Below, one piece after another: positions 46,966 to 56,163 of a DNA stretch of 64,000 nucleotides. The notes beneath the pieces are model-generated. The model did no database searches. It worked only from the letters and a program-made list of their open reading frames with translations, and was not told the origin of the DNA. The stretch comes from an uncultured Succinivibrionaceae bacterium. Lineage in GTDB: Bacteria; Pseudomonadota; Gammaproteobacteria; Enterobacterales; Succinivibrionaceae. Position 1 is the stretch's first letter. The number at the start of each line of letters is the position of its first letter. Position numbers and translations under genes: made by a program. The stretch is taken from positions 1-64,000 of the forward strand of contig CALXOV010000026.1 in NCBI GenBank assembly GCA_944390105.1. Direction: 5' to 3'.

Positions 46966-48858
46966 ATGCCAGAGCTCAATGATTATCGCTGGCGCTATTT
47001 AAAGCAGCTGTCGCGTGAATATCCGACGCGTTATGCCGCTTTTACCGAGATCATCAATCTGCAGGCAATCTTAAATCTACCTAAGGGCACGGAGCACTTC
47101 ATCAGCGATGTGCATGGCGAGTATGAGGCTTTTCTTCATATCGTCAATAATTGCTCGGGCGTGATCCGTGAAAAGGTGTGTCAGGTATTCAATGACATGA
47201 GTACGGAGCAGCAGAGCGAGCTGTGCACCTTAATCTATTATCCGCATGAAAAGCAGGAGCTGCTACGCCGGCAGGGCCTTGATACCGATGCATGGTATCG
47301 CCGCACCCTCTACGAGCTAATTACCTTAACAAAGTTTCTCTCCTCGCGCTATACCCGCTCTAAGGTGCGCAAGGCCATTCCACGGGACTTTAACTATATT
47401 ATTGATGAGCTCCTTCATGCTCAGGCCGATGAGGACAATAATCGCCAGCGTTACCATGAGCGCATTATTTCTTCAATTATTGAAACCGGCGCGGCTCATC
47501 ACTTTGTTAATTCTCTTTCCACTCTAATTAAGCGCTTGGCGGTGGATCATCTGCATCTTGTCGGTGATGTCTTTGATCGCGGGGCTCACCCCGATGACAT
47601 CATGGATTTACTGATGCATCTGCCCTCTCTTGATATTGAATGGGGCAATCACGATATGTTGTGGATGGGGGCGGCCTGCGGCTCGGAGGTGTGCATTGCA
47701 ACTGTAGTGCGCAATAACATCAATTACGGCAACTTTGAGCTGCTTGAAAACGGCTATGGTATTTCAATGCGGGCTTTAGCCTTATTTGCTGCTAAGTACT
47801 ATCGGGATGATGATAAAACCACCGCGTTGTTTAAGGCGCTGTCGGTCTTGGTCTTTAAGCTGCAGGGGGCGGTGATTAAGCGCAATCCTGATTTTGATAT
47901 GCAGGATCGGCTATTTTTAGACAAGATTGATTATACGCGCGGGACGGTACACATTGACGGTCAGGATTATCCTTTAAAAGTTACCACTTTCCCAACGATA
48001 GATCCGCAAGATCCGTATCGTTTAAATGATGATGAGGCGGAGCTGATTTCCTCGTTAAAGCAGGCCTTTTTACACAGCAAACGCCTGCAGGAGCATGTGA
48101 CTTTTTTATTTGCTCACGGCTCAATGTATAAAATTTACAACGGTAATCTGCTTTATCATGGATGCATCCCGCTGACAGCCGATGGCAGCTTTGCCAAAGT
48201 CTTCTGCGACGGTGAGTTTGTGCAGGGGCGGGCGTATCTGGATGCGGCCGAGCGGGTGGCACGCCGCGGCTTTGACAAACGCGATCGCGAGAGCCTTGAT
48301 CACATGTGGTATTTCTGGTGCGGCAAGAAGAGCCCGTTGTCAGGACGTGTCATTAAGACTTTTGAGCGCGCTTTTATTGAAGATAAGGCTATGCATGTTG
48401 AACCGCGAGACCCGTACTATACCTTTTACCATCAAGAAGAAACCTGCCGCATGATCTTGCGCGAGTTCGGACTTAATGAAGATACTGGGCATATCATTAA
48501 CGGCCACACCCCGATAAAGGTTTCCTCCGGTGAAAGTCCAGTGCGCGGCGGGGGACGCTTGTTGGTGATTGATGGCGGCTTCTGTTCAGCTTATCACCAG
48601 ACTACTGGCATTGCCGGTTATACCTTAATCTTTAATTCCCATGGGTTGCGACTGAAGGCACATCGTCCCTTCCAAGGTATTGCGGAGGCGTTGCGAGATA
48701 ATCAGGACATTAGCTCGGAGAGTATTGAGGTGGAGCATTTTGCGCGCCGTTGGATGGTGGCCGATTGCGATAATGGTCGCGAAATTAAGATGCAGATTGA
48801 AAGTCTGAAGGATCTGCTGGCGCAGTATCGTCAGGGGACGCTGCCTGAGCATTATTAA
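46966..48858 (+). CDS. fbp: Fructose-1,6-bisphosphatase class III
   Basis: Gluconeogenic fructose-1,6-bisphosphate to fructose-6-phosphate. 630 residues, of the calcineurin-like class III type (Bacillus subtilis Fbp): TEHFISDVHGEYEAFL, LVGDVFDRGAHPDDI, IEWGNHDMLWMGAACGSEV, and INGHTPIKVSSGESP near the end. This class is typical of Firmicutes; most gammaproteobacteria use class I or II, so transfer is plausible. AAGGAG precedes the ATG. Monocistronic. Confidence 0.95.
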   Translation: MPELNDYRWRYLKQLSREYPTRYAAFTEIINLQAILNLPKGTEHFISDVHGEYEAFLHIVNNCSGVIREKVCQVFNDMSTEQQSELCTLIYYPHEKQELLRRQGLDTDAWYRRTLYELITLTKFLSSRYTRSKVRKAIPRDFNYIIDELLHAQADEDNNRQRYHERIISSIIETGAAHHFVNSLSTLIKRLAVDHLHLVGDVFDRGAHPDDIMDLLMHLPSLDIEWGNHDMLWMGAACGSEVCIATVVRNNINYGNFELLENGYGISMRALALFAAKYYRDDDKTTALFKALSVLVFKLQGAVIKRNPDFDMQDRLFLDKIDYTRGTVHIDGQDYPLKVTTFPTIDPQDPYRLNDDEAELISSLKQAFLHSKRLQEHVTFLFAHGSMYKIYNGNLLYHGCIPLTADGSFAKVFCDGEFVQGRAYLDAAERVARRGFDKRDRESLDHMWYFWCGKKSPLSGRVIKTFERAFIEDKAMHVEPRDPYYTFYHQEETCRMILREFGLNEDTGHIINGHTPIKVSSGESPVRGGGRLLVIDGGFCSAYHQTTGIAGYTLIFNSHGLRLKAHRPFQGIAEALRDNQDISSESIEVEHFARRWMVADCDNGREIKMQIESLKDLLAQYRQGTLPEHY

Positions 48859-49731
48859 GCGTCCAATTTGTAACGGTATCCTAATGCCACCGCAGTGAGT
48901 AAGCGCTTGCGGCGGTATGCTTTACGTTAACCTGCAATGTGCAGATAGGAGATCATACCTCTAGGCGTCGCAGCGACGCGTCTTTGTGCAAATGTAACGC
49001 GCGCCTTAGATCAATCCTTCACTAAGTTCTGATACAAGGCCGTTTTGGAGAGCAGGCGCAGTTTGCAGATAATTATGCGTTTGTACAGTAAGTTCAAACG
49101 CGTTAGTAAAATTACAAAAAAATTTTTTCCGTAAGCGTTTGCATTTTGTGAATTAAATAAATTTATTTAATATTAAAATATATTTATTTAATTAAATTTA
49201 AATTTAGATAAATATCACAAGGAAGGAGTTATTAAATGTAGTTTATTAAGTAGTTTTAATAAATTGCCTAAACGTCGTGGTTAAAGCATTATTTTTAATA
49301 TTTTATTTTATTTTCAAATTGTTAACTTGTCAGATCTCCTTTTGCCTCCTTATATTAGAGCGCGAAAGCTAAAATGGTTATATTGATATATAAGAGAATT
49401 TTGTGATGGCACTCACAATCAGCAGCGCAATAGTACTTTTGTGCCGTCCCTAAAAGTACAGGCGGTTATGTAAAAAAGTAATAATAAGATTTATAAAAAT
49501 AAAATATTTAAAAATTAGATTTTATCTGGTTGTAATTTTGCCAATGTTCAGCCCGCGTCTGCGGCGGTTTTGATAGTTTTTTGCCAAGCGACAACTCTTC
49601 TCAGGTGGGCTTATTGTCAGTACGGATAAAACTTTATATTATGGCGTCACTTTCAGGGGGCAAGCCCTGAGGCAAAAGTTTCAACCAACCATAGAGCAAC
49701 TACAGTGCTCGTACGTTATTGGAGTTTTTTT
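48859..49731. other. Long AT-rich leader of pflB
   Basis: 873 bases without a protein gene. The part 49100-49330 is strongly AT-rich. I can point to: a weak stem-loop behind fbp (48884-48918), a strong ribosome-binding sequence AAGGAAGGAG (49219-49228) in front of ATGTAG (49236-49241), a CRP-type site at 49402-49417, and a stem-loop TCAGGG/CCCTGA at 49653-49670. No complete FNR site (TTGAT-N4-ATCAA) is found. Confidence 0.6.
49402..49417. promoter_or_regulatory. CRP-type binding site
   Basis: Perfect palindromic arms TGTGA-N6-TCACA with spacer TGGCAC, about 315 bases before pflB. It matches the enterobacterial CRP consensus exactly in both half-sites. Confidence 0.7.
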
Positions 49732-51978
49732 ATGAGATCTGAATGGCGTGGCTTTAAAGGAACCCACTGGCTGGACGACGTCAATGTACGTGACTTCGTG
49801 CAGAACAACTACACTGAGTATCATGGTGATGAGTCCTTCTTAGTCGGCCCGACCGAGGCTACTACCAAGCTGTGGGATGTGCTGCAGGACCTGCAGAAGC
49901 AGGAACGTGCCAAGGGAGGTGTACTTGATATGGAGACTGAAGTGGTTTCCGGCATCACCGCTTACAAGGCAGCCTACATCCGTGAGGATCTCAAAGATTT
50001 AGAGAAGGTGGTTGGTCTGCAGACTGACAAGCCGTTAAAGCGTGCTTTCATGCCGTACGGCGGCATTCGCATGGCGCAGGAAGCCTGCACCACCTACGGT
50101 TATACTCCTAACCCGAAGTTTGAGCAGATTTTCAACGAGTACCGCAAGACTCACAATCAGGGCGTGTTCGATGCCTACACTCCGGAAATTCGTGCGGCTC
50201 GTAAGAACAAGATCATTACCGGTCTGCCGGATACCTATGGTCGTGGACGCATCGTCGGCGATTATCGCCGTGTGGCCCTTTACGGTATTGATTACCTCAT
50301 TGAGAAGAAGAAGGAAGACCTCCTCAACTGCGGCTGCGGCGTGATGACCGATGATATCATTCGTCAGCGTGAAGAATTATCTGAGCAGATCCGCGCTTTA
50401 GCTCAGATGAAGGTCATGGCTTTAGATTACGGCTTTGACATCTCTGGCCCGGCGAAGAATGCTCGTGAGGCGGTGCAGTGGCTGTATTTTGGTTACTTAG
50501 CTGCCATCAAGACCCAGAACGGCGCTGCCATGTCGGTCGGCCGTATTTCTACCTTCCTCGACATTTACATTGAGCGTGACCTGAAGGAAGGCACCTTAAC
50601 TGAAAGCGAGGCTCAGGAGCTTATCGATCATCTGGTGATGAAGTTCCGCATGGTGAAGTTTGCCCGTATTCCTTCCTATAATCAGCTGTTCTCCGGCGAC
50701 CCGGTGTGGGCCACCTTAGAAATGGCCGGTATGGGCATGGACGGCCGCAGCATGGTCACCAAGAATGACTTCCGCTTCCTCCATACTTTAGAGAACATGG
50801 GTCCTTCGCCGGAACCTAACCTTACGGTGCTCTATACCAAGCACTTACCGGAAGGCTTCCGTAAGTATTCTGCTTCCATCTCTATCCGTACTTCTTCTGT
50901 GCAGTACGAGAACGATGATGTGATGCGACCGATTTGGGGCGATGACTACTCAATTTGCTGCTGCGTGTCTGCTACCGAGACCGGTAAGGAAATGCAGTTC
51001 TTCGGTGCCCGCGCCAACTTAGCTAAGTGCATGCTGTACGCGATTAACGGCGGCATTGATGAGAAGAGCTTAGCTCAGGTCGGACCGGAGATGCGTCCTA
51101 TCACCTCTGATTACCTTGACTACGATGAAGTGATGCACAAGTTTGACATCATGATGGATTGGCTAGCTGGTCTGTACGTCAATGTGCTCAACCTCATTCA
51201 GTACATGCACGACAAGTACTACTACGAGGCCGCTGAGATGGCTCTCATCGATACCGACGTGCGTCGCACCTTCGCCACGGGTATTGCCGGCTTCTCGCAT
51301 GTGGTCGATTCACTGTGCGCCATTAAGTACGCTAAGGTTAAGGTGATTCGCAATGAGCAGGGCGTGGCGATTGACTACGAGACGGAAGGCGACTTCCCGC
51401 GCTATGGCAATGACGATGATCGTGCAGATGAAATTGCGGTGTGGCTGCTCAAGACCTTCTTAACTAAGATTAAGAAGCATCACACTTACCGTGATTCCGA
51501 GCCGACCACCTCGATTCTGACCATTACCTCCAACGTGGTGTACGGCAAGGCCACGGGTTCGCTGCCGGACGGCAGAAAGGCCGGTGAGCCGCTGTCCCCG
51601 GGTGCTAATCCGTCTTACGGTGCAGAAAAGAGCGGTCTCTTGGCTTCCCTTAACTCCGTGGCCAAGCTCCCGTACGAGTATGCCTTAGATGGTATCTCCA
51701 ACACCCAGACCATCAGCCCGGATGCTTTAGGTCACGACTTGGCTGAGCGCACCCAGAACCTGGTCAATGTGATGGACGGTTACTTCGAGCGCGGTGCTCA
51801 CCACCTGAACGTCAATGTCTTCGGTACTGAGAAGTTAATTGATGCGATGGAGCACCCGGAGAAGCCGGAGTACGCTAACTTCACTATCCGCGTTTCTGGC
51901 TACGCTGTGAAGTTCATTGATTTAACCCGTGAGCAGCAGCTGGATGTGATCGCCAGAACTTGCCACAAGACCATGTAA
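49732..51978 (+). CDS. pflB: Pyruvate formate-lyase
   Basis: Glycyl-radical enzyme: pyruvate plus CoA to acetyl-CoA plus formate, central to anaerobic fermentation. 748 residues. The ATG at 49732 is preceded by GGAG; the frame open to 49705 is not needed. Active-site cysteines lie in [16 protein letters not shown], and the radical Gly is in [11 protein letters not shown] (about residue 723). Full length for the family (760 in E. coli). Codon use looks optimised (GGT, CTG, AAG, ACC), consistent with strong expression. Followed by pflA after a hairpin. Confidence 0.97.
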   Translation: MRSEWRGFKGTHWLDDVNVRDFVQNNYTEYHGDESFLVGPTEATTKLWDVLQDLQKQERAKGGVLDMETEVVSGITAYKAAYIREDLKDLEKVVGLQTDKPLKRAFMPYGGIRMAQEACTTYGYTPNPKFEQIFNEYRKTHNQGVFDAYTPEIRAARKNKIITGLPDTYGRGRIVGDYRRVALYGIDYLIEKKKEDLLNCGCGVMTDDIIRQREELSEQIRALAQMKVMALDYGFDISGPAKNAREAVQWLYFGYLAAIKTQNGAAMSVGRISTFLDIYIERDLKEGTLTESEAQELIDHLVMKFRMVKFARIPSYNQLFSGDPVWATLEMAGMGMDGRSMVTKNDFRFLHTLENMGPSPEPNLTVLYTKHLPEGFRKYSASISIRTSSVQYENDDVMRPIWGDDYSICCCVSATETGKEMQFFGARANLAKCMLYAINGGIDEKSLAQVGPEMRPITSDYLDYDEVMHKFDIMMDWLAGLYVNVLNLIQYMHDKYYYEAAEMALIDTDVRRTFATGIAGFSHVVDSLCAIKYAKVKVIRNEQGVAIDYETEGDFPRYGNDDDRADEIAVWLLKTFLTKIKKHHTYRDSEPTTSILTITSNVVYGKATGSLPDGRKAGEPLSPGANPSYGAEKSGLLASLNSVAKLPYEYALDGISNTQTISPDALGHDLAERTQNLVNVMDGYFERGAHHLNVNVFGTEKLIDAMEHPEKPEYANFTIRVSGYAVKFIDLTREQQLDVIARTCHKTM

Positions 51979-52024
51979 GTTGCGTGTTGACGTAAGCTTA
52001 TAATTTAGGTTAAATCATTAAAGA

Positions 52025-52052
52025 GGGCTCAAGTTATGCTTGGGCCCTTTTG
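52025..52052 (+). terminator. Hairpin between pflB and pflA
   Basis: Stem GGGCTCAAG (52025-52033) with CTTGGGCCC (52039-52047), one G-T pair, followed by TTTTGTT. It would lower pflA expression relative to pflB. Confidence 0.7.
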
Positions 52053-52064
52053 TTAGGAGCAATT

Positions 52065-52811
52065 ATGACTACAGCGCGCATTCATTCCATGGAAACCTTC
52101 GGCTCGGTAGATGGGCCGGGCGTCCGTTTTGTGCTTTTCCTGCAGGGCTGCCGCATGCGCTGCCGCTATTGCCATAATCCAGACAGCTGGAAGTTAGATG
52201 GTGGTGAGGAAAAAAGCGCTGAGGAAATTCTGCGTTTTGCCCTGCGCTACAAGAGCTATTGGGGAGCTCAGGGCGGCATTACGGTAAGCGGCGGGGAACC
52301 GCTTTTGCAGCTGGATTTTTTAATTGAGTTCTTTAAGCTGTGTAAGGCCGAGGGCATTCATACCACCATTGATACGGCTGCTGGGCCATTTACGCGCGAG
52401 GAACCCTTTTTCAGCAAGTTTAATGAACTTTTGCAGTACACCGATCTCCTCATGGTCGATGTGAAAGAAATTGATGCCGATAAGCATCTTGATCTGACCA
52501 AAGTTAAGCTCGATAACATTATCGATTGTCTACGCTATCTGGATGAAGTTAAAAAACCGGTGTGGATCCGCCATGTGCTGGTACAGGGTTATACCGATGA
52601 CGACGGCGAAATCACCCGCCTAAAGGAGTTCATCGCTACTCTTTCTAATGTGCGTAAAGTCGAAGTGTTGCCGTATCATAGCTTTGGCATGTACAAATGG
52701 GAGAGCATGGGCCTGAAGTACAGTATGAGTGACGTTGAGCCGCCGTCAGCTGAGCGCGTGCAGCAGGTTTTAACCATGCTTAATGCACAAAGCTATCCTG
52801 ATTTTAAATAA
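52065..52811 (+). CDS. pflA: Pyruvate formate-lyase activating enzyme
   Basis: Radical-SAM protein that installs the glycyl radical on PflB. 248 residues; the ATG at 52065 follows AGGAGC, and the longer frame to 52050 is discarded. Motif CxxxCxxC is in CRMRCRYCHNPDSWKL, then GITVSGGEPLLQ. Full length (E. coli 246). Located 86 bases behind pflB. Confidence 0.96.
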   Translation: MTTARIHSMETFGSVDGPGVRFVLFLQGCRMRCRYCHNPDSWKLDGGEEKSAEEILRFALRYKSYWGAQGGITVSGGEPLLQLDFLIEFFKLCKAEGIHTTIDTAAGPFTREEPFFSKFNELLQYTDLLMVDVKEIDADKHLDLTKVKLDNIIDCLRYLDEVKKPVWIRHVLVQGYTDDDGEITRLKEFIATLSNVRKVEVLPYHSFGMYKWESMGLKYSMSDVEPPSAERVQQVLTMLNAQSYPDFK

Positions 52812-52937
52812 CAGCTCGAAGCGCCAAGCAGTGTACGTTAAAGGCGGGGCAAGAAAAAAGATAAGCGCCGGCAAGCGCGAGAACTGCATCTAAGGCAGCG
52901 CTGAGACGCTGCCACTTTGCTTATTAAGCGGCAGTAT

Positions 52938-53126
52938 TTAGACGGAGAGCCATAAGTCGGCCGTTGACTGCAGGTCTTCTGCCTGAGCCGCGTGGCATTC
53001 TGCGTGCTGCGGCGCGGAGGTCTCAGAGGCAGTGTCGTCGTCATCTAAAGCCTGCATGAAGATGTACTGCAGGGCTTCATCAGATGATATTTTCAATAGT
53101 TTTTCATCGACGGCAAAGTGTTCCAT
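52938..53126 (-). CDS. Small acidic hypothetical protein
   Basis: 62 residues: MEHFAVDEKLLKISSDEAL, then a run of Asp (QALDDDDTASE). GGGGAGC lies 8 bases before the ATG at 53126. No match recognised; a Fur-box-like sequence and a TTGACA -35 element sit 70-90 bases upstream. The reading frame is short, so this may be chance, but the ribosome site and promoter support a real gene. Confidence 0.4.
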   Translation of the reverse strand: MEHFAVDEKLLKISSDEALQYIFMQALDDDDTASETSAPQHAECHAAQAEDLQSTADLWLSV

Positions 53127-53201
53127 GATGAGCTCCCCAAAAACTCAGTTCATGTTTAAACTGCGTTTAGTTTAAGAAAAATATGTGAGTCTTGTCAAAA
53201 A

Positions 53202-53220
53202 GATAATTTTATTGATTATC
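53202..53220. promoter_or_regulatory. Fur-box-like sequence
   Basis: The 19 bases GATAATTTTATTGATTATC match the E. coli Fur consensus GATAATGATAATCATTATC at 15 positions by my count. A TTGACA on the minus strand (complement of 53194-53199) is next to it, facing the small ORF 52938-53126. Confidence 0.45.
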
Positions 53221-53415
53221 AATATACTGTAATATTTTTTGTAAAATTGACGGGTTTGACCCTTTACAACGCAGTTGGGACGCAAGAAAGGCACAAACTA
53301 GCGGGGTAAATTTAACAGAAAGCTGCAAAATTCCTCATGCGTGAGCGTGGGAGAGTTCATCCTTGCCAAGACACCGTAGCGGCGCGTGCCTTGGCAGGGG
53401 AAAGGTGTTGCTGAG

Positions 53416-54411
53416 CTAAGCGTGGTTAGCCGTCTCAAAGGGGAAGGTTACATCCCACTGCGAGCGGAGCTTATCCATGACTTCCATCACTTCAATGGTT
53501 TCTTGATGGCTCATCTCCGGGCAGGACAAGCGCTCATGCTTGAAGGCATTTAAGCAGGAGATGAGTTCATATTCATAGCCTGTGACCTGTGCCGGTAGCG
53601 GGTAAGTCTTAATGAGTTCGTGATTTTTGTTAAATAATTCAACTTTGGACGGATTATTAATATTGGTTACCGCTAAATAGCCGGTTTCACCGTAGATATA
53701 GCCCATGCGATCGGAAGGGCTGCAGGCATTGGCCATTAAAGAAGCAAACTTGCCGTCAGCAAAAGTCAGGCTGATACTTTCCATCAAGTCGACCCCCGAG
53801 GAGCCTTTGACACATGTGCCGTTGATGGCACTTAGGTCGTGACCAAAGAACATCATCGCAAAGTTAATTGGATACACGCCCAAATCCAGCAGAGCACCGC
53901 CGGCTAAACGTGGTTCGATAATGCGCGGCTTGTGCATGATGGGGTAGCTTAAATTGGCCTGAATCGCACGCACTTCACCAAGTTCACCATGGGCAATAAT
54001 ATCGCTGATGATAGTGCGCGAAGGCATGTAGCGCGTCCAGATGGCCTCCGTGATGAAGACTTGTTCTGCTGCAGCCTGCTCTAACACTTCCTTGGCCTGC
54101 TGCGCATTGGCGGTAAAGCTTTTTTCCACAAGCATCGCCTTTTTGTGCGCAAGGCAGAGTTTAATGTTTGCATAGTGCTCGGAATGCGGAGTGGCGATAT
54201 AAATGAGGTTGATCTCTGGATCCTGCAGCATAGCTTCGTACGAGCCGAAAGCGTGCGGTATTTGATATTCTCGTGCGAAGACCTCTGCTTTTTCCTGCGA
54301 GCGCGAGGCGATGGCATACAGAGAAATTTCCGGATGCTTTAATCCGTTAATGGTACGAGCCATGGTGCCGGCAATCGCACCGGCGCCCATTAATCCTACT
54401 TTTAAAACCAT
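53416..54411 (-). CDS. Gfo/Idh/MocA-family oxidoreductase
   Basis: 331 residues. Rossmann GLMGAGAIAGTMARTING, SRSQEKAEVFAREY, and EKSFTANAQQAKEVLEQA (EKP-type motif with Ser in place of Pro). The C-terminal domain (GGALLDLGVYPINFAM) fits the trans-dihydrodiol dehydrogenase/NAD-sugar dehydrogenase group. Cytoplasmic, NAD(P)-dependent; the substrate is not known. Monocistronic, with a G10 tract 194 bases ahead of the start codon. Confidence 0.9.
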   Translation of the reverse strand: MVLKVGLMGAGAIAGTMARTINGLKHPEISLYAIASRSQEKAEVFAREYQIPHAFGSYEAMLQDPEINLIYIATPHSEHYANIKLCLAHKKAMLVEKSFTANAQQAKEVLEQAAAEQVFITEAIWTRYMPSRTIISDIIAHGELGEVRAIQANLSYPIMHKPRIIEPRLAGGALLDLGVYPINFAMMFFGHDLSAINGTCVKGSSGVDLMESISLTFADGKFASLMANACSPSDRMGYIYGETGYLAVTNINNPSKVELFNKNHELIKTYPLPAQVTGYEYELISCLNAFKHERLSCPEMSHQETIEVMEVMDKLRSQWDVTFPFETANHA

Positions 54412-54604
54412 TACTGTTTCCTTAATTTAGTTTAACGCACCTGCGAGATAAAGCCGCTACGGAGGTAATTTTCGGTGCATTGTAGCAACAAAAGCTGATG
54501 CTGACTGATTTTGTTTTGGTACTAAGGTCAAATTTTGATTAATAAAACATCTTGCTTTTTATTACTGAATCTGTTTGAAAAATAAAGTTATTTTACAAAA
54601 AGCA

Positions 54605-54614
54605 GGGGGGGGGG
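54605..54614. repeat. G10 homopolymer tract
   Basis: Ten consecutive G in the intergenic region upstream of the minus-strand oxidoreductase and before the second IS relic. Confidence 0.85.
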
Positions 54615-54716
54615 TGAAGGTTTTTATATGAGCGTGCGCAGAAAACCTGCAAGCTTAAACTTGCAGGATAAATGCGATCCCGATAAACATCAGTGAATTA
54701 TGATATAGTCATTTCT

Positions 54717-54840
54717 GAGTACGGACGGGCCATTTTAGCAGCTGAAGCGAACAGCCAAGGACTTTCTGCCTTTTAAGGCTGAATGGTTACAGCTGTTGGC
54801 AAGCGGAACCCCACCAAGCTTTAGCTTGTGGGAGCGTCAC
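54717..54840 (+). mobile_element. IS200/IS605-family relic, tnpB tail plus right end (copy B)
   Basis: In frame from 54717 to TAA at 54774-54776 the sequence reads EYGRAILAAEANSQGLSAF, a tail-like end of TnpB. A guide-RNA-like region and a hairpin (54810-54832, CCCAC and CAAGC with GCTTG and TGGG, one bulge) follow, and TCAC at 54837-54840 ends the element. It resembles the relic at 63261-63375 over its whole length. The rest of the transposon is missing. Confidence 0.6.
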
Positions 54841-54886
54841 GGTAGGTCGCAGTAAACGAAGCTACCGCTTAAGAATAGACGGCAGC

Positions 54887-55025
54887 ATGAACTACCTACG
54901 CACTTACGTGCGAGGTTTATGAGGTTGATGCCGCACTTTTAGTAAGCACCCATTTCAGGGCGCTTACGGGCATGTCCACCATACCCCCATCAGGTAGGAG
55001 CAAAAAGCTCGTTCCTGAATTCTTG
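54887..55025 (+). ncRNA. Structured-RNA candidate, copy 2
   Basis: 139 bases, same length as the copy at 35065-35203. Stems: CTACCT (54892-54897) with AGGTAG (54992-54997); TAAGC (54943-54947) with GCTTA (54962-54966) plus CCC with GGG; GGGCAT (54968-54973) with ATACCC (54981-54986); GAGC (54998-55001) with GCTC (55007-55010). It begins 46 bases after the end of an IS relic and ends 97 bases before the stop codon of the minus-strand gene 55122-56084. Confidence 0.5.
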
Positions 55026-55121
55026 GGGTTATTGTACATGCTAAAAAAGTGCTGTACCCGCCGCTTACATCCCCTAGATCACGCAAGGGTAACTCCGTGC
55101 CATCTGTTAAAGTCGTGGGCT

Positions 55122-56084
55122 TTATCCGCGCGGGAAGGCCTTTAAGGTCAGCTCATCAATGGCATCTTCTTTAAAGCTAAGCTCGTAGCGTATGCCCGGG
55201 CTTTGGGCTTGGACCGGAGCAAATACTTTACCGGCAGGATTGGCATCGGGCTGCGGCGCAATGTCTAAGGCCTGTAAAATTTCATCACAGGTGCTTAAAT
55301 CCGTGGTGTTTTCGCAGGCGGCAATAAAAGCCTTAAGCGCAGTGAGACTCTCAGGCGGCAGCGCATCGGGATAACGCGTCTGCAGCTGCATGTAGGCAAT
55401 CTGCTGTTCATTAGGACGCATTACTCCGCGCAGCTCAATGGCCGGAGAGAGCACGGCTACAAAGCCTTCGGTACTGTCATTAGCATTGGCAGTCGGTAAC
55501 GAGGAACGCTGCGCATTAATCGCGCGGTTAAAACGCTCGCGGAAAGCTGCAGGATCGGCAAAGACATCTTGGTTTGCAGCTTTAATCATTTGTGATGATG
55601 TCTGAGCATTCTCGGCTTGTTTTTCCTGATACCAAGTATAGCCGGCAGAGACAAAGTAATAGGCCGCGACAGCTAGTGCAATGATGCGCAGATTGCGGCG
55701 GATGCGGTTGTGTTTCTCCTGCTTCAGGCGCGCCAGTTTCTGCTCTTCAGTTTCCTCAACGCTGTCGGCTGGCGCGGCGCTGGGGTTAGCAGCAGCTCCA
55801 GCGGCAGCCCCAACAGCGCCTGCAGCAGCGGCTGGAGCAATCGCGTCATCAGGGGAGGGCGTGTCATCCTGGCTTGCGTCGTCATCGTCGTCATCGGTGT
55901 AGACGTATTCGTATTCAGCGTCTGCTCCGTCATTTTCAGCAGCGCCGTGCGCTGCGTCGTCAGCGCTGTCGTCATCAATGTAGACGTATTCGCCTTCGCT
56001 GTCATCATCGGCATCAACGTAGACATATTCGTACTGCTCTTTATCATCAGCAGTGTTGGGGCGGGGCTCTTTATCCTCGGCCAT
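55122..56084 (-). CDS. Acidic-repeat, single-span membrane protein of unknown function
   Basis: 320 residues. The N-terminal ~75 residues hold three copies of a Tyr-Asp repeat (YEYVYVDADDDS, GEYVYIDDDS and YEYVYTDDDDDD). An Ala/Pro-rich linker, a basic stretch (KQEKHNRIRRNL), one membrane helix (about 130-150, IIALAVAAYYFVSAGYTW) and a C-terminal domain of ~165 residues with two Cys (ACENTTDLSTC) follow. By the positive-inside rule the acidic part is cytoplasmic and the C-terminal domain periplasmic. I recognise no family. Confidence 0.7.
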   Translation of the reverse strand: MAEDKEPRPNTADDKEQYEYVYVDADDDSEGEYVYIDDDSADDAAHGAAENDGADAEYEYVYTDDDDDDASQDDTPSPDDAIAPAAAAGAVGAAAGAAANPSAAPADSVEETEEQKLARLKQEKHNRIRRNLRIIALAVAAYYFVSAGYTWYQEKQAENAQTSSQMIKAANQDVFADPAAFRERFNRAINAQRSSLPTANANDSTEGFVAVLSPAIELRGVMRPNEQQIAYMQLQTRYPDALPPESLTALKAFIAACENTTDLSTCDEILQALDIAPQPDANPAGKVFAPVQAQSPGIRYELSFKEDAIDELTLKAFPRG

Positions 56085-56163
56085 GGTTCAATCCTTGTGT
56101 TGCTCAAGCAAAATAATAGGAGACAGCGCCTCGTACTGCGGCGCTGTAAAATTTAGACTTAGT

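Noticed and set aside
49376-49395. FNR site TTGAT-N4-ATCAA before pflB
   Set aside because: Only one half-site (TTGATATATAAGAG) is present.
53361-53399. CCTTGCCAAG/CTTGGCAGGG hairpin as a terminator of the oxidoreductase gene
   Set aside because: No T-tract on either strand; kept only as a possible RNA hairpin.
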